A DNA stretch of 64,000 nt, from positions 5,285,392 to 5,349,391 of the forward strand of contig NC_080734.1 of the NCBI RefSeq assembly GCF_019097595.1, given 5' to 3'. Shown here piece after piece: positions 12,201 to 58,046 of the stretch. Each line of letters opens with the position of its first letter. The stretch's first letter is position 1. The stretch comes from Hemibagrus wyckioides. Its lineage: Eukaryota; Chordata; Actinopteri; Siluriformes; Bagridae. Under the pieces are notes generated by a model. The model was given only the letters and a program-made list of their open reading frames with translations. It made no database searches and had not been told where the DNA came from. A program made the position numbers and the translations under genes.

Positions 12201-15200
12201 GGGCACTTTGTCACATTGTCTCTACTGTAAGGATAACCTATAAGGCATGTTGCCATATTTATCTACTTTTAGGGCAACCTAGTGGAAACTTCAGCACATT
12301 ATCTGTAAGCATACCTTAGAGGGCATCAATCTAGTGGGCACTTTATTACATTATCCTAGAGGGCATGTGGTCACATTTTGTCTACCTTAGGGGTAACCTA
12401 GTGGGGACTTCATTATATTATCCAAAAGGGCATTAAATCACATTTTATCTACCTTAGGGGCACCCTGGTGGGCACTTCATCACATTATCTATACTGTAAG
12501 AATACTCAAGAGGGCATTTTATCAAATTTTTCTACCTTAATGGGCACTTCATCACAGCATCTCTACTGTAAGAATAGCCTTAGAGAGAACAGGAAGGATA
12601 CCCTGAGGGCAATTTGCCACGTTATCTACATTAGAGGCAACCTAGTAGGCACTTCATCTCATTATCGCTATGGTAAGAATACCCTAGAGGGCATGATGTC
12701 ACATTTTATTTACCTTGGGGGCAACCTAGTGGGGACTTATCTACCTTAGAGGGAACCTAGAAGGCACTTTTACATCTTTAAGTATAAATTGACATCTGGA
12801 TTTCTTTATTTTTTATTTTTAACTATTTTTAAAAGCATTATACAAATAAAATTGAAAACTGAATTGATGTCTGACATTCATTGTCAGTGGTGCAGTGGTC
12901 ATAGTGGTTTTCCCAACACTTTCCTCACACCCTGTTCATCTACAGTAAGAAAAACAAGCCACACTGTACGTTGGTCACGGTCATTTTGAAGTATTTGCTC
13001 TCAGGGACGCTGGTCCGGTGCATGTAGTTCAGAAGGTTCACTTCCTTCGTGCCTCTCCAGGATTGGTGATAGCTGATGTCATCGGTGGTTCCATAGGCAT
13101 AGATCAGCTTTATCGGCTTGTCCTGAGGAAAAAATAGGAGAATGTCAGAAGGTTTTATTTCTACAGCTGCAAAAAAAACATACTGTAATATTTTAAACTT
13201 TTCTTCTCGTGCTAGTTTTGTTCCACATCTGGGAGGAGGATTAAATTTAGATGTTTTCCAACAAAATCACTGATTAAACCTCTAAAGACAAAAGCTGCAG
13301 AGCGCTGAGGAGCATAAAAGGAGATTATATATAGAATATTTATCTGAAAATAAACTCAAACTAGGAGAAAAGTACAAAGAGGAGAAAGAAAGCTACAGTA
13401 TCGTAGTATAGAGACACTCAGATGCTTTTTTTTTTGGGATGTGGTATCTTAGTGGTTAAGGTGTTGGACTCCTGAGGAGAAGGTTGTGAGTTCGTATCCC
13501 AGGTCCACTAAGCAGTCACTGCTGGGCCCCTGATCAAGGCCCTTAACCTTCAGTTATATAAAATGAGATAAATTGTAAGTTGCTCTGGAAAAGTGTGTCT
13601 GCCAAATGCCGTAAATGCTTTAGACCCACAGAGACCTGGCAAGATTCCATAATCCCTAAGAAATATGAAACCTGCAGGATATTCTGTCCTTTACTCCAAC
13701 AGAAACTCAGCCATTAATCCGAAAGTGACAGAAATGTGATGTGGAATAAACATTATGTGCTGAATTTACTCACAGTGATGGGAAAGTCATTTTCATCACA
13801 GGCTTTGATGGATCGCTGGAACTTCATCACGGTTTGCCCGTTCCCTTCGGTCAGAGAGAGGACTTTCGAGTCCTGCTGCTTATCCAGAGCTGGCATGAAA
13901 TTCCCGGCTGCATTTCTGTCCTTAATGAAATGCAGATCTTTCAACAAACAGCTTGAGGCTTTCTATTTATGAATTTTTCTATTCTTATTTATTTTAGCAA
14001 GTCACTATCACTGCATGATTTGAGTCCACACACATGAAACACATCATTCTGGAAAAAAAAAAAGAGCAAACGTTTTCACACCCTTGTAATGTTCTGCTTA
14101 TGTGATAGGATTTTTTGTTTGTTAATAATATTGCTAACTATGTGGAATTTCCCTCACTTCAGTATTAAGGGTTGTGGATAAACATCCTAGAACAAATTCA
14201 CGTCTCAAACTACACAGCACTGAAACTAGAGACTCTGTCCAAAAAAAAAAAAAATGGGTTTGTCCTCTTAAACACTTTCCCTGTTAATCTTTAGGTTAGG
14301 TTAGGTTAGGTTAGGTTAGGTTAGGTTAGGTTAGATTAGATTAGATTAGATTAGATTAGATTAGATTAGATTAGATTAGATTAGATTAGATTAGAGTCAA
14401 CTTTAGTGTCATTGTCCAGAGAACATGTACAGAGCCAATGAAATGCAGTTAGCATCCAAACAAGTGGCAAATTTACAATAAATTACAATAAAGATATACA
14501 GCTATGGGAGTGATATGTACAGGTGAAGTAAGTATTATAAATAGGTATAAAAATATCTATATATGTATGTACAATCAATGTATAGTAATGAAGATGTGTT
14601 AAGAATTAACATGCTAAACTATATATATATATAATGGATGGGGAAAAAAGGCATGAACATGTTTTGTGTTGAGGTTTCTAGTTGTGGACAGTTTATATTA
14701 TATTACAGATGACTCTTTGGATACTGGAATATTTGCAGTTATCATTAGATTAGATTAGATTTGGGTCATTGCTCTTACTGAGTAGCCTTCATTGTTTCAT
14801 TCACTGGATAAAGGATTTAATTTTACATTAGAATCTTGTTCTATATTATTTTTATTACTATTATAGTTTATATGAATAATAATCTTGACATATTTTCTCT
14901 CAAACATGAAAGAGTTAACTTGAGTTAATTCAATTTAATGCACAAAACAGAATAAAAAAGAATTACCGAAAAATATATCCCACCGGGTCCGACTCCTCCG
15001 ATGACGATATCCGATCCAGCCATTCCTCCATTGGGACTGAACCCAAAGCCGACCCAGCCCGTGGTGTTCACTGTCACCTGGAACGTGATGGTGTCCTTCA
15101 GCAAGTCGAAACCCCACCTGAGGAGGACGTTATGGTTTGAGTCAAGATGCTCAGAGAAAGGCAATGTTGGATCTACATCAGCTCCAGATGTTCGGCCCAA

Positions 15201-15242
15201 GAACATGACCAGGGGCATGAGGAGAGCTGAGATAGCCATCAT
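3285..15242 (-). CDS. DBH-like copper monooxygenase (MOXD1/MOXD2 family), 10 exons, 3' end outside window
   Basis: Coding exons in transcript order: 15242-14967, 13962-13774, 13122-12970, 11198-11115, 11024-10875, 6075-5973, 5556-5384, 4533-4433, 3581-3485, 3344-3285. All have AG/GT borders and compatible phases, giving 462 codons. Residues 1-20 form a hydrophobic signal peptide; the ATGATGG start was chosen because it begins that peptide. A DOMON domain follows (VNTTGWVGFGFSP, with a possible N-glycosylation site). Copper ligands seen: HH at 246-247 (LVHHILLYRC), H310 (EVHYNNP), and H396/H398 (LHTHLAGRKV). These match the CuH pair plus third His and the CuM HxH of the DBH/PHM family. The axial Met and C-terminus should be on exons left of the window. 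Enzymes of this family hydroxylate small substrates with copper and ascorbate in the secretory pathway; the MOXD substrate is unknown. The IPPNTTSF and CDTSYIPQ segments look more like MOXD2 (moxd1l of fish) than human MOXD1; DBH itself fits less well. Introns hold Tc1, SINE and LINE debris. Confidence 0.9.
3887..4310 (+). mobile_element. Non-autonomous Tc1-like element, family with GATCAGGCATAACATTATGA ends (copy 1)
   Basis: 424-bp element flanked by TA on both sides, with inverted ends CACTGATCAGGCATAACATT and the reverse complement near 4,280-4,310. The inside keeps scraps of a Tc1 transposase N-terminus (the GTAAGGATTT / CAGCTCTTGTGG region). At 4,121-4,139 and 4,166-4,184 it carries a perfect 19-bp inverted repeat (ATCCTTTAAGTCCTGTAAG and its complement) at the point where most of the transposase is missing. 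Lies in a MOXD-like intron. Confidence 0.85.
4640..4795 (-). mobile_element. tRNA-derived SINE fragment, reverse orientation
   Basis: On the minus strand this reads a degenerate tRNA-like head (TTAAGGCGTTGGATTAATGA, then GGTTGTGAGTTTATATCCCA), a middle with GGGCCCTGAGCAAGGCCCTT, and a tail ending near the SINE 3' motif TAAGTTGCTCTGGATAAGAG. The same family recurs at 13,436-13,622 (forward), 15,784-15,925 (reverse) and as a head-only hairpin at 60,153-60,279. Confidence 0.7.
5150..5365. repeat. AAAT-rich low-complexity tract
   Basis: Imperfect (AAAT)n with TTAATTAAT words, ending just before the MOXD-like exon at 5,384. The exon's donor site (minus strand CAG|GTACAA) lies right next to it. 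No other feature seen. Confidence 0.8.
6400..6565 (+). mobile_element. Possible tRNA-derived SINE head of a second type
   Basis: Contains the run GATTGCCTGCCTCCCATGCT followed by GGTGACCCGGGTTCCAGACC, which resembles a tRNA anticodon-to-T-arm region with a degenerate B box. It has no closing acceptor stem and many mismatches, so it is not a functional tRNA gene. The sequence after about 6,480 is unassigned. Intronic to the MOXD-like gene. Confidence 0.45.
6719..8100 (+). mobile_element. Degenerate LINE (L2/CR1-like) 3' portion
   Basis: Broken plus-strand reading frames spell late reverse-transcriptase motifs: VGVPQGSVLGPLLFS (about 6,750-6,795), FADDTQL (about 6,828-6,850), LLLTYKALNGLTPQYLSHL (about 7,045-7,115), then KAPQLWNSLPVSVGDS and VFKSRLKTHLFSQAF (about 7,220-7,325). 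Frameshifts and stops separate them. The 3' untranslated part contains CCTCTCAAGGTTTCTTCCTC and ends in the tail TTGAGACAATGTCCATTGTT plus an ATTGAATTG repeat. The 5' part is missing, as in most LINE insertions. A second tail copy is at 24,785-25,205. Confidence 0.8.
8100..10413. other. AT-rich intron of the MOXD-like gene, nothing recognised
   Basis: No coding signal, RNA gene or clear repeat family apart from a short (ATTAT)n run at about 9,437-9,475 and several A or T homopolymers. Short open frames here have no recognisable motif. Confidence 0.6.
10414..10819 (-). mobile_element. Non-autonomous Tc1-like element, GATCAGGCATAACATTATGA family (copy 2)
   Basis: Left end CTGATCAGGCATAACATTAT at 10,416; right end (GGTCATAATGTTATGCCTCC) decayed. 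In reverse orientation the interior is collinear with copy 1 (3,887-4,310), including the same internal junction where AGTATCCTTTAAGTCCTGTG is followed by GTAAGTATGGAGGC. The two are therefore descendants of one deleted master element rather than independent decays. Intronic to the MOXD-like gene. Confidence 0.8.
11205..11925. repeat. AT-rich intronic sequence with diffuse duplicated words
   Basis: Strongly A/T, with repeated TTTAATTAATTTATT, AATAAATGTTTTAATATTTAA and ACATTTTATAGTTTTAATT blocks spaced about 150-230 bp apart, suggesting an old local duplication. No gene seen. Confidence 0.5.
11930..12765. repeat. Degenerate tandem repeat, roughly 95-bp unit
   Basis: Repeating phrases GTGGGCACTTCATCACATTA, TCTACTGTAAGAATA, CCTAGAGGGCAT, CACATTTTATCTACCTTAGG and GGCAACCTAGT occur in the same order about eight times with many indels. 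The unit is about 90-100 bp. It fills the intron between two MOXD-like exons (11,198 and 12,970). Confidence 0.8.
13436..13622 (+). mobile_element. tRNA-derived SINE, forward copy
   Basis: Head GGATGTGGTATCTTAGTGGT / TAAGGTGTTGGACT holds an A-box-like segment, and GGTTGTGAGTTCGTATCCCA a B-box-like segment. The body has GCTGGGCCCCTGATCAAGGC, and the tail AAGTTGCTCTGGAAAAGTGT with GCCAAATGCCGTAAATG. It is preceded by a T run. This is the most complete copy of the SINE in the window and lies in a MOXD-like intron. Confidence 0.8.
14291..14395. repeat. (TTAGG)n then (TTAGA)n pentanucleotide microsatellite
   Basis: About eight TTAGG units change abruptly to about thirteen TTAGA units. An isolated (ATTAG) run recurs near 14,744-14,762. 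It lies in the first intron of the MOXD-like gene. Confidence 0.95.
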
Positions 15243-15336
15243 GGCTCCCAAAAAGAAAGTCAATAATAATCTCAACTAAATTGAGCTCTGAAATGTTTGT
15301 AACGTCCTTAAATACACTCAAACCTCAGTCACCTCT

Positions 15337-15393
15337 ACTCCCTCTCTCTCTCTCTCTCTCCCTCCCCCTCTCTTTATCTTTTTCTTTCTTGCT

Positions 15394-15430
<37 letters not shown>

Positions 15431-15452
15431 ACTCTCTCTCTCTCTCTCTTCC

Positions 15453-15487
<35 letters not shown>

Positions 15488-15502
15488 TCCTCTCTCTCTC
15501 AT
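15337..15502. repeat. (CT)n tract just upstream of the MOXD-like start
   Basis: Polypyrimidine (plus strand) tract with TC dinucleotides broken by CCC and TTCTTTCTTG. It starts about 95 bp upstream of the chosen ATG (15,242, minus strand), so on the coding strand it is a GAGA-rich element in the 5' UTR or promoter. I see no clear TATA box. Confidence 0.9.
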
Positions 15503-15783
15503 TTTCCATTGTGTCCATTGTGTCCTAGTTCATCAGGTGTCCAGTTCACCAGGTTTTACGTTTAGATGAAATTCTAGGAAATTCTGGGAGTAACCATAAT
15601 GTAATATGAGATGAATGTTTTGTTGGTAAAAGAAAGGTCTATATGCTGAACTGCATTTATTTTAGACTCTACAGGAACATTAAAAATGGCACACATTCAA
15701 ACGACTGGAGAAACTAATTCTCTTTACTCTAACAAAGCAGGCTTGTCACAAATAAAAGGAGGATTTTGTTTAAGAACCCTTTA

Positions 15784-15925
15784 CATTTACGGCATATGCC
15801 CTTTATCCAGAGCGCCTTACAATTTATCTTATTTTATACAACTGAGCAACTGAGAGTTAAGGGCCTTGCTCAGGGCCCCAGCAGTGGCAGTGATTCAAGC
15901 TCATAACCTATGCTACCACGTCTCC
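15784..15925 (-). mobile_element. tRNA-derived SINE fragment, reverse orientation
   Basis: Minus strand reads GGTTATGAGCTTGAATCACT (B-box region), CTGGGGCCCTGAGCAAGGCC, and tail GTAAGGCGCTCTGGATAAAG with GGGCATATGCCGTAAATG. Same family as 13,436-13,622. It sits between the divergent MOXD-like and SNX9 genes. Confidence 0.75.
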
Positions 15926-16306
15926 GCCCTTTTTTAAGAGTATATATAAAACCATATAACAGAGGATTCCAAGCATATCAGCGTTCACAAATTCACATTC
16001 AGGCCTTATGTCCTTGTGTGTATATGCATTCTATAGTCATCATCCCATGCACTATTAGAAAAAAGGTTAACTCTAGAACCCTAAGGTTCCACCATTGTCT
16101 CTCTGTGGTGTTATTAAGGGCTTTATGTAAAGTGATTTGAAAGTGGTTGATTTGAATCTATAACACTTTTAGAAAACTAAAAACACTCCTAAATATACAA
16201 ACAACCAATCAAAGAAAAAACTGCACAATCTGCCTATCAGGAACGGTTACTGAGTTATTAGAACCTTTTTTCTTTTACTGTAGGGCAATACATTTATATA
16301 TACATA

Positions 16307-16970
<664 letters not shown>

Positions 16971-16974
16971 ATAT

Positions 16975-17530
16975 CTGTGTGTTTTTCTTGCTGTATTAAA
17001 AGAGTTTTTAGACTAATGGTAATATTGGTCTGTGATCTAGTGAACCAGTATCGATGTATTTATTGATAGAGATAAAGCTCTTCTGGATGAAGGAGTTTGC
17101 CATGACGTGTAAATGTAAATTCAAAGTTTAAAAGTTTATAATTAAATGTATATTCATCATGAATGTGAACCCATTTTCATCTGGCTGACACTCAGTCAAA
17201 TAGGTTTATGTATCCAGAAGCTTTTGAGCAGTTTATAAATCAGTGTAACTTCTGAATTCTGTATACATTTCACACTAATTCCTTCCTGCCAAAGTCATCA
17301 GATGTTCAGTGATGGAGACCTGAATAGCTAATGCTCCAGGGTACCGATTAGAATGTTGGGGGTTCAAGCTCCAGCACCTCCAAACTTCCTCATTTGGGAC
17401 CTTAAGATGATTTTCTCCATAGTAGGAATACTGTGTATACTTTACATTTTCAATACGGACACTGGAAAAGTGTTATTATGTCATAAAATATAAAAACCAA
17501 TCAGGTTTCAGCTTGCTAATGCAACGGGGC

Positions 17531-17562
<32 letters not shown>

Positions 17563-17880
17563 CACCGGGTGTTTTCTTTATACAGTATGGTTAGTACCTC
17601 CTATATCTCTCTTTTTGGGCTTTTTTAATGACACGTGTCATATCAAGCTTTTTATTTCTTTTTAGAAATTATTTGAGGTCTTCAAACGATTTGTAGAACC
17701 GGATTATTTTTAATTAGAATGGTGTCAGAACTCCAGATAAGCACCAGAGGGCGCCATGAAACGCCAGATGAGATAGAAGCAGACCATACCTAACTAGAAC
17801 ACCTTCACTACTTTATTAAAAGAGAGAAGAGAAGAGAAGAAATAAAAACTATTTGATGTCATTTATATTTCAGTATTGAC
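16975..17880. other. Intergenic DNA with a (GT)n run
   Basis: No gene recognised. Contains (TG)n at about 17,531-17,558 and GAAGAGAAGAG near 17,825. It belongs to the roughly 4-kb divergent intergenic region between the MOXD-like and SNX9 starts. Confidence 0.6.
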
Positions 17881-17899
17881 TAAGTGAGAGTGAGTGAGT

Positions 17900-17938
<39 letters not shown>

Positions 17939-18278
17939 TGATTGAGAGAATGACTGAATGATTGAGAGAATGAGTGAGTGAGTGAGTGAGTGAGTGAGTG
18001 AGTGAATGATTGAGAGAATGACTGAATGATTGAGAGAATGAGTGAGTGAGTGAGTGAGTGAGTGATTGAGTGAGTAAATGATTGAGAGAATGAGTGAGTG
18101 AGTGAGTGAGTGAATGAGTGAATGATTGAGAGAATGAGTGAGTGAGTGAGTGAGTGAGTGAGTGAGTGAGTGAGTGAATGAGTGAGTGAGTGAGTGAGTG
18201 AATGAGTGAATGATTGAGAGAATGACTGAATGATTGAGTGAGTGAGTGAGTGAGTGAGTGAGTGAGTGAGTGAGTGAG
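17881..18278. repeat. (GAGT)n compound microsatellite
   Basis: GAGT/GTGA tetranucleotide runs interleaved with GAATGATTGAGAGAATGA blocks, which recur about every 60 bp as a higher-order unit. The minus strand therefore reads an open Leu-Thr-His-Ser frame that is not a gene. Confidence 0.95.
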
Positions 18279-18279
18279 C

Positions 18280-18753
18280 ATCTTAGTTAATTAGTTAGTT
18301 AGGTTGGTTGGTAGGTAGTGTGTATTTTTATTTATTTTTTTGTTGATTTTTTTTATTTATTTGTATTACTAGTTATTAGTATTATTTTATTTATTTAATA
18401 TTAATATATTTATTAGTATTACTAGTTAGGCTGTGTGCCTATAGTATGTATTAGCTGGTTAATTAGTTAATGTGTATAATTAGTTGGCAATTAACTGATT
18501 TGTTTGTAGTGTAGAGTGGATCAGAATAGTAGTAAGTTAGTACAAGATATAAGTAAATATTATATAAGTTAGTGTAATTTAAAAAGTACAATAACTAGTA
18601 GTGAGTTAGTGTACGGTGCAAGTCAAACTAGTTAGTTAGTGTTTAGGTAGTTATTTAGTGTGTACTCAGTATGGATCTAACTATTTATTTATTTGCTTGG
18701 TTGTCTAGTTAATTTGTCAGTGTGAGGTACACTATTTATTTAGTTAGTCAGTC

Positions 18754-18791
<38 letters not shown>

Positions 18792-19035
18792 CAAATGTGT
18801 GATTTGTATGTGAAAATAGTTATCATTTATTACCCTGTACATGTACAGTGCAAGTCAGACTAGTTAGTTAGTGTTTAGGTAATTATTTAGTGTGTACTCA
18901 GTATGGATCTAACTATTTATTTATTTATTTATTTGCTTGGTTGTCTAGTTAATGTGTCAGTGCGAGGTACACTAGTTAGTTAGTTCAGAGTGCGGATGGG
19001 ACTAGTTAGTTATTTGGTTATTTAGTTAGTTGGCG
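18280..19035. repeat. GTTA-rich region with a tandemly duplicated block of about 130 bp
   Basis: Runs of GTTA and TTTA. The segment at about 18,617-18,740 recurs at about 18,849-18,975 with high identity (shared TACTCAGTATGGATCTAACT, TGCTTGGTTGTCTAGTTAAT and GAGGTACACTA), giving a 232-bp offset. It ends at the start of the GC-richer SNX9 promoter region. Confidence 0.8.
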
Positions 19036-19039
19036 CGTG

Positions 19040-19383
19040 CACAGTGTGGGTCAGAGTCCGTGGTGCGGGGTGCAGTTTCAGTTTCCGGTTTTGCTTCAAC
19101 TCTGAAGTTGCTCAGCGGTGAAGTGAGAGGTCGACGTGCTGATCTGCGGTCCTGAATCCGGACATTATTTCGGTCATTAGTCGGTGTGTTTGTTGCTGAA
19201 GTGTGTGTTTGTGAGCTGAATCGGACAGAAAGCCGTGTTTAGAGATGTGTTAAAATTAGCCTGTGTGCTGCAGAAGCCTGTTGTTTTGGAGTTGTAGCAG
19301 TGAGGCGGAGGCAGTAATGTCTGGATGAACTAACTACAACAAGAAGACTCAACTTCTCTAATGACCGGTTTAGTGCGATCGTA
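19040..19383 (+). promoter_or_regulatory. SNX9 promoter-proximal region and 5' UTR
   Basis: GC content rises sharply, with several CpGs, between about 19,040 and 19,400, immediately before the first coding exon (ATG at 19,384). No TATA box is evident, as expected for a broadly expressed gene. The transcription start cannot be placed exactly; the whole interval up to the ATG appears unspliced. Confidence 0.55.
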
Positions 19384-55353
<35,970 letters not shown>

Positions 55354-57645
55354 AGAAGAGGACTGAACTGAATCTCACCCCCAGGGTGCGCTCTCTCTGT
55401 CTCTCTCTCCCCTTCCCTGTTTCTTTCTTATCACTCTCTCCTGCACTCTCTCTGTCTACTTTCTCTGTTCCTCTTTAACATCTTTTTGTCTTTGACCTCA
55501 GTGCCATAAAAAGATTATGTTGATCTCAGACCAAAGGAGGTTTGGTAAAATATCACATCCTCTTTCAGCAAAAAAACATCTGCATGTAATGTTCAGTTTT
55601 TAAGCCAAGCTCTTCATCTCTCTCTCTCTCTACTCTACATCTCATGGTGTAACGTTAATTCCGTCCAGCGTTTTCTCTCTGGTCCTGTGAGATTATTGTG
55701 TATGATTTTTGTGCTGCTAGGAGAGAAAATCCGAATGATTATTTTTAGCTAATTTTTTTAAAAACCCGATACACAATTTCAAAGCTGAATTTTTGACATC
55801 AGGCAACTCCTTTAATTCTAAAATAATCAGATTCAGCAAAATTTCCTGCTCAGATTTCGGTGCCATGAGTCATGTTCTGTTCATTTTATAAAAATCCCCC
55901 CAGCCAATCAGCAGTCTGGAATATCCATCTACGGCTTTATAATTAATGTGGAGGAGGTGCATTATTTATACACTGAGCATTCATAAAACATCCACAAGTA
56001 TAAATCATATATATAGTAAACTAAAGGCTTCCATTGAGACATCACATCAGATTATTTAATTTTTTTTGAAGTTTAAAGTAGGAATAATCTCTATAATCAG
56101 ACAGGTCAAGAGTGTTACTGTGAATTTTATAGCTTTTTCTTCTACTCAAACAGCACATCCATGTAGCCTGGGCTTCTTATTTAAGTTATGTCGACGATAA
56201 AGAATGGTGATTTTGCTCCATGGAAGTGGGAAATGTGTCGTCAATTTTTTTGCTCCAGAGTGGCTCAGATTTTGTTAGCACTGCGATGAGTGATGTGTAT
56301 ATATACGTATCTCTCCTCTAGACTGTTGAGGATGAGAAATTCCAGAAAGATTATGTTCCTTCCTAATCAGAGAAAGAGGAAATGAGCGAGTCGACTGAAG
56401 CGCTTCGTTATACCAAGAAAAAATATTCAGTGAGAGATGTTTTGTAATAGAAAGGATAATATCACCGGTGGATTACTTTATAAGTAGCTTCTTACGGCTG
56501 GTGTGTCCTTTGTTGTCCATGTTGGAGGAAACTCCTGACCTTCAGAGATCCTGTTTCCACCCTGAAGTTGATTTATTTTCCAGTAACTGCACGTCCCGAG
56601 GTGTTGTAATCCTCCAAGTTTGGAAATGCGATTAATTACTATGTTTTGTACAATTAAAATCTGATTATAGTTACCTCTAACGTCTGAGGAAAAACGAGTC
56701 AGCGACGTTGCTATAGTAACACCTACAAACATTTCTTTCATTTAATTGGAAGAAAAGTTGTAGCTTCGCACCGAGACTGACGCAAAGCAGACACCGGGGA
56801 CTCCTTCCATAAATATATTAAACAAATATCTCAGAATAACTTGGCTACTGATGATGATGATGATGAAGAATGTGTAAAAATCTACACCTATGCTTATGAA
56901 GGCCCAGTGTAGGAAACGTGACCAGATTTGACTTCATGAACACTGAATTTTGTATTGAGTTTTAAACTTAAACACCCCCCCCCCCCACAAGTAAATATCC
57001 CAGTGGCACAAAAAATATCATGACACACGGTATAGAGATTCAAAACGAAAGCAAAGAAGAGAGAGGACCTGCATCTTACACACTATTTCATCTTTTCTTT
57101 TGGCGTCTCCGAGGTTTAATCTTCTTCACTGTGCCTTTCTGCGCTGAGGAACTTCAGCATGCGTCATACGCTATGCACTTTCCATTCACAGTGCCAAACT
57201 ACAGCAAGCAATGTGTTATAACCTGTTTATAATCTCTCGCGCACACACACATACACGAGTCTGGTTTCTAAGCATCTAAAGGAGGGCTGGTCCTTTTTGC
57301 ACATGTATTTTATCCCACATCATACACAACAATCTACAGCAGCATCTTTTTCTTTCCTTCCTCCAAAGAAAGTCATCTCTGTGCAATCTTTTCTTTTTTT
57401 TTTTCCTTGAGCACTTCTCTTCCTCCTCAAACGAGCGTATATATATATACACACACACATACACACACATTATAAAATATATATATATATACGCCAATGG
57501 CTGCATGTGCTTCAGTTCCTCGTGTATCATTTTTATGTATAGCGATGTCTGAAATCTTATTTGCACCCTGAATGACATTTAAAAAAAAAAGCCAGAAAAG
57601 TAATTCTGATATGATTTAATAAACTTTGATTTGTATTTCTCTTAA
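55354..57645 (+). other. SNX9 3' UTR with polyadenylation signal
   Basis: From the TAA (55,351-55,353) to the first strong plus-strand AATAAA (57,618-57,623), followed by T-rich sequence. About 2.3 kb without another gene. Contains (CT)n, a C run at 56,978-56,988 and TA/CA runs at 57,440-57,495. The true end has not been confirmed; an extra 3' intron cannot be excluded. Confidence 0.55.
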
Positions 57646-58046
57646 ACGTGGCTGATTTCCTGAGCTCTCGAGGAGAAGGAGGTGGCGTGTGAGCGGAGTG
57701 TTAATGAGGAGGGATGAAGCAGCGTGTTGTTTTTTTTGTGAATGCGAGCGAGGGGGACACGGTGGACGGAAACGTCTCGGACGGAAGAAGGGGGATTAAA
57801 TAGAAGTATAGATATCTCTAAACATTTCTATACAAGCTAGAAAATAATGATCCTTAACAGTGTTGAAATTGAAGGCTGCAGGAATAGAAACGGCTTTTTC
57901 TTTGACGCCTAAAACCAAACCTTCCGTGATCAGAAGTACCACAGGATCCTCTCCTTTAAAAAAACAAAGTGGCATCGCCATCCTGTCCATCGTCAGGGTC
58001 ATCTCCCTCGTGCTCCGATCGGCTGGCTGTAGCCGCCGTAGGGTCC

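Noticed and set aside
14291..14395. Interstitial telomere repeat
   Set aside because: The unit is TTAGG, not the vertebrate TTAGGG, and it mutates into TTAGA; an ordinary microsatellite.
3285..15242. Dopamine beta-hydroxylase itself
   Set aside because: The DOMON segment (VGFGFSPNGGMAGSDIVIGG) and the spacing around CDTSYIPQ are of MOXD type; DBH has a different N-terminal anchor and less similar motifs.
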